Shown here: piece by piece, positions 37,244 to 48,843 of the stretch | Position numbering within the stretch: the stretch's first letter is position 1 | Layout of the letters: every line of letters begins with the position of its first letter | NCBI RefSeq assembly: GCF_028389875.1 | Contig: NC_084676.1 | Coordinates: forward strand, 2,728,001-2,792,000 | Length of the DNA: 64,000 nucleotides | Direction of reading: 5' to 3' | DNA from: Rhea pennata | Lineage: Eukaryota; Chordata; Aves; Rheiformes; Rheidae | Notes under the pieces: model-generated | What the model was told of the DNA's origin: nothing | The model's database searches: none | What the model saw: only the letters and a program-made list of their open reading frames with translations | Program-made: the position numbers and the translations under genes

Positions 37244-40200
37244 TGTCTTGCAAGTTTCCACAACCAGCAAGCACCTCAGCTGGCCAAAGTGGAGGCTGGA
37301 GTCCAGTCCAAATGGGAGAACCAAAATCCAGAAGAATCCCCAAAGACTCGTAACGCGCAATGCAGCTGCAGGAGTGGTCCTTGTGTGAACTCCGTCATGG
37401 TCCGTGCCTTTCTGCCAAGGCAAACCACTGCTATCGATTGCTCTGATGCAATTTTTTAGTAGACGGTTAATATAAGGGGTGGGGGAGAAGCCAAATATCT
37501 TATTTAGATCAAATCTATTTCCAGACTGGGTCTGAGTTTGTCCAACAACTTCAAGGAAGAGAAGAAATACTAAAGCAGTTTGACTGCTTCTGAAGTGACA
37601 ACTTGTTGCGTTTCTGCACAGAGCTCCTGAGACGGGCTCTTGTGTGGATGTTATTTCACTTAAGATCCACAGGCACCGGCCTGCAGATACCCTGCCTCCC
37701 AGCCGATCACCCCTGCTGCTGGCTCAAGGGTCAGTCTCACTTCTTTTCTCTGGCCCCGTGACATTGTGTTGACTAAAGCCGCGTTCTGGGGTGACTCCAG
37801 ATGTGTGGATCCGTGGGTCTCTGCAGCCCTCTGCAAGGTGCAGCCCAGCTCATCAGACCAACCTTCAGCAGGCAGCAGCCTTTTTCTGCTGGCCTGCTTT
37901 CCATTTTATTTGCTCACACTCTTAGATTCTCTAAATGCATTTAGGTCTCCTGTATAGCTTAGCTGGGCTTGGCTTAGCGGAAGAAATCCCCGCTGTCTGC
38001 CATGGCAGTGTTCAAATCTTGATCCAGCTCCATGGGAAGTCCCCTTCCTGCTGCAGCCTAGAAAAGTCCTCTCTGCTGGACAGGGCCCCAAGCCACCCGC
38101 ATGGCAGTTTGTCAGACTAGGTGTTAAGACAGCCCCTTTCTCATATGTGATCTATATGTACTTACTTTCTGGGCATAGGTGAGCAGTGGCCCTCATTTTG
38201 TGCTCTCCTTCAGCAAAACCTGAACAACAAGATCGGCCCAGAGGCAGGTGTCATGGCAGAGACCAACATTGCAGGTGGGCTGCTCCTGCCATGCAGCGGG
38301 AGCAGAGCACCACGAGGCAACGGCACAGCCGGGAGCCTGCTGCCCACGCCACAGGCTGCAATCCCACCCTCGCTCCATGCACCCCTCCTGGTCTGTCTCT
38401 TCCTCTCCTCCCCACTTCCTCCTCAAATCTGAAGACCAGCAAAGTAATAAAACACTGTTTCCACCGTATTAATTCTCCTGTCTTGGAGATTTATTGGGGT
38501 CTCTCACCCTTTGCTGGTACATTGGTGCTGAAATCCAATGGAGGAGATATAAATGAGAGAAGAACAAGAAGTGATGTTTGCCTGCAGCACCTTTTTTGAG
38601 GCTGGGGACCTAAAATGAGGTCACTGTACCTGAAACAGGATGACGGTGCAGTGGCTCCCAGATTGCTCACACATGTTGGGCTACCACGGCGCAGGATGGA
38701 TTTACTCTTGTGAGGGGCTACCTCAACAGCCCGTTAGTTTAACGTAGCCAGGGTACTTCCCTGGCAGGATTTTATTGCACAGTATCATGGAAACGCTACA
38801 TGGGAGCTGGTTACCATCTGTACCAAATATTTGACACTGTGAAAAATTGCCTGGTGAGCAGAAGCTGAATGTAGGTACCCAACAGGCAATAAATACCTCC
38901 AGGTAATAAGCACCGGGGTTACTTACCTGCACCTGTGATGGAAGGAAGTCACAAAGATGCTGCTGGACAACTTAAGAGCATCCAACGCTGGGCATTGGTG
39001 ATAGAAGATGATTTAAAGTCCATTTTTGCAGGGAATAACTGCTCATAACCATCCCCTCTTCTTTAAGTGTGCGGCACTGCTGAGATTTATGGTCTCCTCA
39101 TGGCACGTGTTTTATTAATTGTCCCTGCACTTACTCCTGAGTGGGTGCTGTGGCACAGGGATGCTTCCAAACATGAGTCAGAGAAGATAGCAATGATGGG
39201 TGCAGGTGGCTGACCCGTGGCCCCACGTTGCGGCACCAGGGCTGAGCCAGGGATGGGAGCTTTCCTGGAGGATGAGGAAGGTGCTTTTGGTCCGGAACCT
39301 TGTAGTGCAGAGGGAAAGGACTCCCGTACCACTTGGCTGGTTCTTCCTGGACTGGTGCAGTGGGGCAGCTGGCCTGATGACTCTGCCTTACCGGGAGGCT
39401 CACTCTGCAGTACTTTCATCCCAAGCAAGCCACAATTTTTTTTCCCAGCCAAAGCCAAGCTTTCCCCACCCACTTGGGATGCCTCCTCCCAGCTGCCTCT
39501 GATGCAGCAGAGATGCACTATCCGGGGCCGTGCCAGGGGCAGCTCGCTGTCTCTGCTGCCATCCTGCATGTGCTGGGGTCCCCCACCAGCCCGGCGATAC
39601 CTCCCTGGGGACTGGCTCCTCTATTTTGACTAAAATCCTGCCTGGGCACCTGGCAAGGCTGCTCTGCAGTCACTGCTGGGGGCTGCTTCTGCAAAGGGAC
39701 ACTGGAAAGAGCTGCCCTTGCTGCAGTGGGGCTTCGGCCCAGGGAACCCCAGCCCCATTCCCAGCAAAATCAGCCGCTTTATGCAAAATCTTTATGTTCT
39801 CTCCGCACTGGGGCTGCCAACCCTCTTTCCTCTTGTTACAGCTTTTATTCACCTCTCTCTTTATAAATTATTTGTGTGTGGCTTCATAGAAAATCGGCTT
39901 TGAATTGATCACCTTTGCTGCCTGATCTAATTTAATCAAAAACTGGTATCAAATGGCAGTGAGCGAGGGAAGCCCTGGCATACAGTGCGAACCTGCTTAT
40001 GGCTGACCACTTTGCTGTGATGAATAACACTGTAATAACTTGTAATGAAAAGCTGAGCTCATCTAGCACTGCTGGACTCAAGCAGTACTCCAGAGCTCAC
40101 ATCCGGCGAGCGAGTGAGCAGTTTCGCTGCAGCGGCCTGTGCCCACACTGTGGGACCACTGAGAGCAGCGGCACCGTGGCTCTCCCTGGCACCCTCAGCC

Positions 40201-43200
40201 CAGTGGAGATTGCACCAGAAACCTCCAAAAATGGGGATTCAGCACACAAATGGGGGTGATGCCTTGGGATAAGCGCAATGGGCCAGAGTCAACCCAGCAT
40301 GCAGAGCTGCGAATGCCCCAAAACTTGCTTTTAGTGGAGCTGGGATGCCACTAGGTCTTGATGTGTGGCTCCGCTTAGCCCTCTCTGGATACAAGTACGC
40401 TATGAAAATAGTCTGTTTTACGCTCATGCAGGGTCACAACTCGCTTCTTTGTGAAGACGTATTTCATCATCTCAGCATGGAGACTGGCTTGCCCTGGACC
40501 TTGCCAGATCTGCTCCAACAGCAAAGAGATCGGTCATGGGAAGCTGGGAAGGCAATTCATCAAGCTGTTCTGGAGTCACAGGTCATTAAACAATTACACC
40601 GGCTTGAACCTGAACTTAATCTAATTTTTGGAGCTAGAACAAGACAGAAAAGGCTGAGGGAAAGGGAGGTGGGAAGGTGGAAGGACTCACAGCACATTGC
40701 TGAAACCAGCATGTGCCAAAACATCTGTGCTCTGTTCTGAGCCTCCCCTCAGACAGCAGAACTGCTCCTGGGAAAGGCTCTCTGGAGGCTGGCTACAAAT
40801 CCATTTATTTTGGTGCAGGTTTGCGCTGAAACCTCCAACCTGACATCTGGAAACTTGAACTAATGAATTGCCTTAAGCTTGTTGAGTTTGCTTATTATCT
40901 AGCAGAGCAACACATTTCATGTCGCACAGCTCTGCTCTCCTGCCCGCCGCAGCCTTGCAGATCAGAGCGAAGCAACGCTCGCTCGCCACGCCAGGACAGC
41001 CGGACACCCCACGCACTCGGAGGTGATTTATAGGCACGACTCCAAGCGCTCAGTTCCACCACACTGTGAGCATGTAATCTTCCCAAGCACCAACAACCAG
41101 CAATTATTTCACTGCTGTTATCTCTTCTTAGAGACTCTGTGTGCTTAGCACAGCCGGGACCAGCAGTTGACGATCAAAGCGGTTTGGCTGGGGATCGAAC
41201 CTCCAGCAAAGGTCAGGGCAGACCTTCAGAAAGATCAACAACCTCTCCTCTCGGCAAAAAGCTCCTGTCACTGAAGAGTGGCCTCTCCTTGCATCTTTCC
41301 ATGAGAACTGAAATCCTGCTAGAGAGGACAACACAACCGCTGTAGACGTGGCAGGGAGATTGTGGAGGGCGAGTGGCCCTGGCATGGGTGCTGGGCCAGC
41401 AAGCAGAGCTCAGCGGGATGTTGGGAGTTCAGACCTGGTCCCACCATCCCGGAACCCCCCTTGTCTTTCCCAGCACAACCACATTAATTCTGACCTTGGC
41501 CAAAAATCATTTCATTGATAATTTTGGACATAAAATGGACACAAAACCCTTCTCTTCCTGGGTGCGCATCAGCTGTTTGTAGTTGTGCTTCAAACGCAAA
41601 GGCAGGCACCTGCCCTTGCTGTGCATGCATTTCCTCCTGGTCTCCTCACAAGAAAAGATACTTGCAAGTACTTTAGCAGGAAAAAAAAAGACCAGCTACA
41701 TACTACCACTAAGTGTTTCTTAACCGATTATTTTTATTTTGCTTCTGAAGTTAAATTGAGTGTCTAATTAAGTGTCTGGGGCATCCAGAACCAGCTGACT
41801 ACTTCCATTTCAGACCAAATTCAGGGCAAATTGCCGTGTCTTGTTTGATGGGGAAGCTGGATACATGATGCGGAGGGTGCTGGGTTGGTCTCGAGGTGCT
41901 GCTGCAGCTTGGCCAGCTGTGCAGGCTCACCCAGCAGCAGCATGGAGCACACCAGAGGGAGAGCAGCACTTCGCCCTCATGTGATTGATGAAAGCACTTG
42001 CGAATATTCATTGAAATCAAGTAATTACAGCTGCCCGTAAAGGCAAGGAAAAGTTTTATTGACTCAACTTCTCTTCTTGTCAATTCTCTGGAAGATGCAA
42101 AGCCCCGAGCCACAGAGCTTGCTCTGGGAGGAGCGTGGCCACTCTCCCTGTGGCCCACGCGAAATGGGGTGAGGGAGTGACACCAGCAAATGAGGGGAAT
42201 GCGGCTGAGCCCTGTGAAACAAGCTGAGAAGTGCCTCTGATATTCTCCTGTTGGAGGGTTTTGCCAAAGAAAGCTGCTCTTTTGAGCAACTCTGAAATGA
42301 GTTATGGCACTGAGCCACTTCCAGGCCTTGCGAATTGTTTCAATTTCCACTGAGGCTTTTGTGGAGAATTTCTTGTCACTTTTGCCCAAAACGCGAAGTG
42401 AAACGCAGGGTGAAACAGTAAATTGTGCAGTGGTGCCAGCACTGGGGATTTTATCACTAGCCTTGGCCTATGCTGCTATTAAGCTATTGATGAGGGCAGG
42501 TGCTGAGTAGGTGAACTTTTATACCATTATTTTAAGCGCGGAACCAAGCTTTCCATGCTGCTTGGGGGCACAGAGCAGTGGCTGCTCACCACGATGTGTG
42601 ATGCTGAGGCCGTGTGGATCAGCAGCTCTACATTTGTTAGCACTCGTGGCCATTAATGTTGCCCCCAAAGTACCTGGAAACAGAGAGAATGGACATCTGA
42701 TGGATTAATGCTGCCTCCCACCAATCTAGCCTGTGATCCATCAATTACCTATCTGGTTAGGCCCTTTCTCCATCCTTTTACAGTCTAAATAGTACATTTT
42801 ACAGTCACTGTGAAGTGATGTGATCAACATCAATTACCTCCTAAAAGAGAATCAAGTCTTGATTTAAAATTAAGTGCTGCATTTTGCCATGTTCTTTATA
42901 TGTAGCCAACAGAATAATTGCAGTGACATAAAAACTAATTACACAACTCCACAATTAGGCCTCCCTCCTAGTGCTGTGATTGTCTTTAAGTACATTGATG
43001 AAAAATTACTCCCAGACCTAAATTACTATTGCACACACATCTTCTTCAATACCTTTGGAAAAACTCTGTCCCATCAGATCAAACCAATATTGTTGAAGAG
43101 CTTAATCATAAAATAAAAAAATAATACAGTGCAGAGTGTATTTTTTAAATCTCTTTCATGAGGGAGTGATTTCCAGACAGTGTGACTAGTCTGGTGTTGC

Positions 43201-43848
43201 CAGAGAATGCAGTAATGTTCCTCTCCTGTGATGAGAACAAGCCCAGGGGTCCACATAGCCCACCACACTGCAGCAGAAGCTTCCTGGGGGGAGAGGAAAA
43301 TGTTTCTTTGGCGAACACCTGCCTGCAGCATCACCCCAGCACCCTACTGCTGGCAGGCACTGCTCTGCAGCCCCGCACTGCACGCCTTGCCCTGCACCGC
43401 AGGACATGGCACAGCCCTGCTCTGCGACCGATACGGAGGAACAGCCTCCTGCACTTTTAGCCCAGCACAGGACCATGCTCCCTCCTCAAGGGGAAGGAAA
43501 TCAGATGAAGCCTTGATCCTAGCAGTCATTTACTGGATGCTGGATTTCGTATTTTTGAACACAAACCTTTTCCTGCAGCTACTGACCCAAAGCAAAGCTC
43601 TGCTCTGGGGCATGCAATGTCCAAGAGCATCTGGCCTAGATGTGCTTGTTTCCCCTAGGGTGCCAGGGGAGCAGAGGGAGCACAGCATGGGCCTGAACTC
43701 TCCATTAAAGCTTGAGAAGGATAGACAGGAGCGAGGGGGGGGCAACTGGGGAAAGGGCAGAGCTCTTAGGTGGCCAAGTCTGGCAAATAGAGATGGCAAT
43801 GTCTCCCTGGAGAATATGCCACTTGTTGATGGTGCTCCTTGTGGCAGA

Positions 43849-44280
43849 TCATAGAATCATAGAATAGGTAAGGTTGGAAGGGACCTCTGGAGATCATCTA
43901 GTTCAACCTCCCTGCTCAGCAGGGTCGGTCACCTAGAGCATGTTAGACAGGGTTGCAGCCAGGCAGGCCTTGAATATCTCCAGAGAAGGAGACTCCACTA
44001 CCTCTCCGGACAACCTGCTCCAGTGCTCCGTCACTCTCACAGTGAAGAAATTCCCTCTCACGTTTAGGTGGAACTTCCTGTGGTTCAGTTTCTGCCCATT
44101 GCCTCTTGTCCTGTCGCATAGGACAACTGGAAAGAGTTTAGCCCCATCCCCTTGACACCCTCCCTTCAGGTACTTATAGACCTTGATAAGATCCTCCCCG
44201 AGTCTTCTCTTCTCCAGGCCAAACAGGCCGAGCTCTCACAGCCATTCCTCACAGGGCAGATGCTCCAGCTGGTGAAGATT
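43849..44280 (-). mobile_element. CR1 LINE 3' fragment, antisense
   Basis: About 430 bp starting with the terminal TCATAGAATCATAGAAT repeat, then GGTTGGAAGGGACCTCTGGA and AGATCATCTAGTTCAACC, and running through the typical CR1 3' region. Well preserved, so probably a younger insertion. It is in antisense orientation. Confidence 0.92.
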
Positions 44281-47200
44281 GTCTTTGGTCTTAAGAAATA
44301 TCTGATGGCTTTGATTGTGTGTGTTACCCTGGCGAGTGACTGCTGACCATTTTAACTGGTGCCATTTAGAAGATCTAGATGTTAAACAAGCCGTTCTGGG
44401 AGGAGGCTGTATCAGAGCAATGCTCCAGGCACAGAGACACATGCACGTACCGAGCCCGGCCCCACAGACACAGAACAGGCTGCAGGCCTGCAGGAGTGGC
44501 TGGGATGATCTGCAGGCTTAGGCCTGGTACCCTGGGGGGGGGAAAGGCTTGACGATTGTGGTTGGGCTCCTTCAACAGGAGCCAGACTCAAAAGCTGAGC
44601 TTAGACACCACCAGGGCAGCCATCACTGCAGCACATTCCCTTTCCTGAAAGCTCAGGAATATTTGGATCTATGTTTTATGCCAGACCTGTCCCCACTGGG
44701 GAGAAGGAGAACTTTATTATTCTTAATGCTCCAAAAGATTTCCACGAAAACACCAATAAATACGAAAGCTAAGTCTATGCAAAGAAGCTCTTCACCTCCT
44801 GCTGATGTTCCCACAACACTTGCTGCCCAAATTTTACCCTTTATCTCTCATCTGCAACAGAACAATTATTTCCTCTGGCCAAGGCTCTCTCCTGCCCAAG
44901 GATGGGGAGCAGCATTCCCTGGAGCTGCAAGGAAGGGACGAAAGAGTGTTAGATCCCACATTTTGCCATCAGATCCAGCTCTGTCATGCTACTTGTCCAG
45001 TACAAAGTGCCTCCAAAAGGCATGGAAGAAGCTGGTCAGCCATTATGAAAAGAGTCAGCAGCCAAACTAGCTTGAGATCCAGCACCTCACAGAGGGAAAA
45101 TGTCCCAGATCTCCAGGTCAAAGAGAACAACTGTCGAGAAAGCAGAAGCTCATAGCTCCTCTGCAAGGTGTGAGGACAGAGTGGCAGAGTGCTGCTGCAT
45201 TGCAACTAAGCTGCAATACAGGTAAGACTCTGTGGAGAAGCTCTTGTGCCTGAGTCAGCACTTGGGGCCTTGCAGGGCTATTTGCTCTTGGCTGAGAAGT
45301 CAGAGAGGCAAGGCATTTATGTACGTGGCATGATCAGGTTTACTTATATCAAGAGCATGCCTGGAGTCCAGTTTGTCTTGCTCAGAAACCCTCAGTTTGC
45401 CACGCAAATGCAGTGCCATGAACTCCCTTTCCCCTTGCTTTCCATGGGGGTCCTGCTTTTGACCACTTCCACAAGGGTCTCTGCTTCCACATCTGCAAGT
45501 GGCATCCCAGGTCTTGGGTCTGTAAGCAGAGATGGACAGGCAAACTCTGCCCTGCTGGGTAGCCCAGGGCCATGAGAAGCCTGCCCGTGCCATCTGCCCA
45601 TGGGCTTGGTTGCATGAAGGGGTCTTACTGCTCCTTCTGTCATGCCTAAAAGAGAGGGCTTGACTCTTTCTCAGCCCTGGTCCTCAGACGTGCTGCTGCC
45701 AGTATGGAACAACAGCCCCATCCTGAGCTGATGGCAATGCTCACAGCTCTGACGAGCCAAGGGTGCCAAGAGTGTCAAAGTAAACAGGGGGAAAAGGCTT
45801 GAGTATCACAGTATTTTCAGCCATGAGCATTCGAAAATCAGGAGTTATGTCCTGCCAGCAATCATGCAGGTGCCTGAAAAATCATAGCATTAAAACTCAA
45901 TAAATCTGTGGAGTGCTTTTTATGTGCTTTCTGCATTTTGAGCCTTCAGGATTCTGATTTTGAGGTGTTTATATTCAACCAGGAAAGATTGAAAACATTT
46001 CATTTTCTTTAAATGAAAGTTGAGATTTTAATACAATCCATCACCTTACTCCAGGAACAGGAGGCACAAAACGCAGGAGGTTTGAGAGAAAATGATGAGG
46101 ACTGGAATCCTGCCTGCAGTGCACTTGCTGAAGCATCTCAGCCTTGCTGCCGGCCATTTTGGTGTTTAGTGGCAACTCTGAGGCTTATACCTTGGTAAAG
46201 CTTGCTCATAAATCCCTCATGCAGCTTTCTCACCTCTCTTCTGCCTGAATCCATTCTGTCCTTACTTTTACTGTGCTGATATAATAAGGGGTGCCAGAAA
46301 ATGTAACAGTCTTGGCTCTTTTCCCTCAAATCTCTGTCTGCTTATGCACCTTATATAACAAAGAAGAAAAAAGCCCTTCCACAGGCCAAGGTGGCAAGGA
46401 GGTCTTGGAGAGCTGGGCAGTACTCATGGTAGGGCTGATGTCCAAGGCACTAATGCTGCAAATTCAGCCTCACTCATGAAGACCCTGCATGAACAACACT
46501 GTAAAAAATAAAACAAATTACAACTGCTAGATGCAAACCAGCAGCTCAGCTCAAGAACTCACTGCTTGGGCTGTGGGGAAGACGTAGAATAAGGAAGACT
46601 GCAGTGGAGAAAATAATTACTGCCTTTCTTCCTGGGTCTCTTTGTGAGCTCCAGCAGTAAAGCATGGTGCATGGGTGACTCGTGCACTCATCCAGCTGCT
46701 ATTAGCCCAAAAGACAAAGTGCACAGCTTCCCCTGTGAAGCACCTGATGAGTCCCATTACACCACATCACAGAAAGGTGTATGGTCAGTTGTTGTTTGTT
46801 GTGTTAGTGTGCATCCTTCACTGGATAATTCCCACAGACAAGTATTAAGCACACAGTCAAGCTGTAGACATTATCAGTGTTGCAGCAGTAATTTTGGGAC
46901 TGGGAGGGCATTTTTGGATGTTTCCTGGTGTGCAGTACTTTCCTGTGGCTTCAGTCAGCCACAGATATCTAGGCACCTGAAAATTCCTTGCAGACACTGT
47001 CTGGAAAGGGGTTTATGGAGCTTGTGGCTGTGGCTTTTCTGCTGTCTTGTGTATTCCAGTATGCCTGTCACTGGAAGGGAACACCCTGGCGTGTGGAAGA
47101 TTCGGTCTGACTGGCATCAGATCTGTGGCTCAGATTCTCCCCACAGACACCCTCTGAGAGAGGGATGGGAAATGCTTTGGCCACCTGATTTTAACCTGCC

Positions 47201-48690
47201 GTTGCTTGTGAGTCAGTGCCTTGCTGCGTCCTTAGGAGCAGCGATCCCACAGCAGAAGGGATCTTCAGGCCTCCTGTGGGCTCACATCTTTTGTGGCCCT
47301 GTCTGGAGAAGGCGGAAGAAAAGCAGGTCAGGTGCCTTCCAGTCCAACTTTCTCACCTCTTTTTCAGTGCGGTCCAAGGGACCTTAGGTGCCAAGACTGT
47401 GAATTAACATCCTTTTATTTACCTGAAACTTCACTATCTCCTTCAAAAAGTGTGAAAAATAAAGGGGACAGATCTGAGGTGAAAGCAGCCGGTGGCAGGC
47501 AAGACATGATGGGCCAGGCTGGCTGTATCTGATGCACAAATGTGCAAACATCTCCTCCTCTTTTCCCCGCAGCCCGTCAACCACAGGGACGGGGTTTTGG
47601 CAGAGGACTTGAGATACCCGCTGCCCTGGGCCCCTACCCCCAGAGCAGGATTTACACTGTACCAGGTAGCAGCTGTGGAACAGTTTTTCTGGCTCCTAAC
47701 TGTTTCTGTAATCCTTTTCTTTCTTTTTTTCCTATGCAATAAGCATATAGGGGCTAATGTGTAATGCCTTTAGCTGTCCTTCAGCAGTGTGCTCTGCAAT
47801 ACTGTGCTCACCGGTGCCTGCTATGTCGTGGCAAAGCAATGATGTCTGCAAAGAGCAAACACTAGGTCTTTTACTTGCCTCCCTCCCTCTCCTTCTGCTG
47901 GTTAAGCAGATTTAGGATGAGCTGTTGCACAGCTGGTGCCCAAAGATGACGAGTGATCTCTGTGGTCTAATATAAGTCAGTGGGATAATGCAAGATGACC
48001 AAAGCAAAACTTCAAGTATTTGGAGTCAGCACAGACACAGTGAAAGGGGAAAACTCTTGAGTGCTAAACCAACAAGCAAAAATCTGTCAGCAAGCAGCTA
48101 GCTTTGGCATCAGGCCACCATCCTGTCCCCAGAACATAGACATCATTTGGAAAAGTACTTTATTTAACCATTTCCCTCCAATTAATACTGAAATGTAATT
48201 AGTCAATCATTTCCAGTCTGACTGGGTTTCTGCTGCTGTAATGGGATTGATATTTGTTGTCAAGCACAGGCCATTTGCCCAAAGCAAAGGTGTCTCTTGA
48301 ATACCAAGAAGCAATTGCCACAGATTGCTCAAGCAGCTCTTTAAGGCTTCTGCTCCCCGCTGCCCTGGGTTGAACATGGCTGTGAAAGAGGGATTTTCTG
48401 TTTGTTAAAGACTGTTCTAGGCTGTCTCGCTAAGAACTCTGGCAAAACGGCTGAGGCCCACGGGTTCGGATTTATCTTCCTTTAGTGGAGGTAGAGACAG
48501 GATTGTCAAGAGCTGTTTCACAAAACTTTTATGCCTGTGTCCCATCCCCATCCACTCATCCCGGGTATCCTGTCACTCTAAATAGCCCTGTCACCCTGCT
48601 GCTCCTAATACTTCACACCTGCCATACAGGGCTGTGAGGCACAGAGAGGCCTAGACCCCTGCTACGCCCCACCACCCTGAGGCGGGGCGG

Positions 48691-48731
48691 CCCCAACGGC
48701 CCCGCCCCAACGGCCCCAACGGCCCCAACGG
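48691..48731. repeat. 9-bp tandem repeat CCCCAACGG x4
   Basis: Four CCCCAACGG units at 48,691, 48,705, 48,714 and 48,723; the first is separated from the rest by a 5-bp insertion. Each contains CAACGG, which fits the MYB consensus YAACKG. Confidence 0.85.
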
Positions 48732-48789
48732 CCGCCCGGCGCGGGGGCGGGGCCGCGGCGATGCGGCCAGCGCGGATTGGCGCAGGGGG

Positions 48790-48843
48790 GCGTTTCGGTG
48801 CCGCCAGGGGTGGGGGCGAGCGGAGCGTGCGCAGTGCGGAGCG
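48790..48843 (+). other. Candidate plus-strand noncoding first exon
   Basis: Ends at GCG|GTGAGTG, a near-perfect donor. The start is only estimated from the inverted CCAAT box upstream. No partner exon could be proven in the remaining 15 kb. Confidence 0.4.

Larger units (their letters stand above)
28700..48640. other. 20-kb stretch without recognisable genes
   Basis: Mixed composition, with no frame I can match to a protein family. Contains one CR1 (43.85-44.28 kb), a degenerate minisatellite (32.8-33.1 kb), AT/GT microsatellites (33.57-33.65 kb), T-runs (31,567-31,590 and 34,124-34,147), an A/T-rich self-similar tract (35.54-35.83 kb) and one exon-like segment (29.27-29.42 kb). Open frames of up to 247 codons here show neither domain features nor paired splice sites. 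Confidence 0.6.

Noticed and set aside
41186-41202. tRNA-like B box (GGTTCGATCC) on the minus strand
   Set aside because: No A box, no cloverleaf stems and the T-arm has mismatches.
46644-47387. 247-codon plus-strand open frame
   Set aside because: No recognisable family, Cys/Trp/Ser-rich and random-looking composition, no promoter or polyadenylation context; longer than typical by chance but unsupported.
48613-48655. MIR-like words (GAGGCACAGAGAGG) left of the third island
   Set aside because: Too short to separate from chance similarity.
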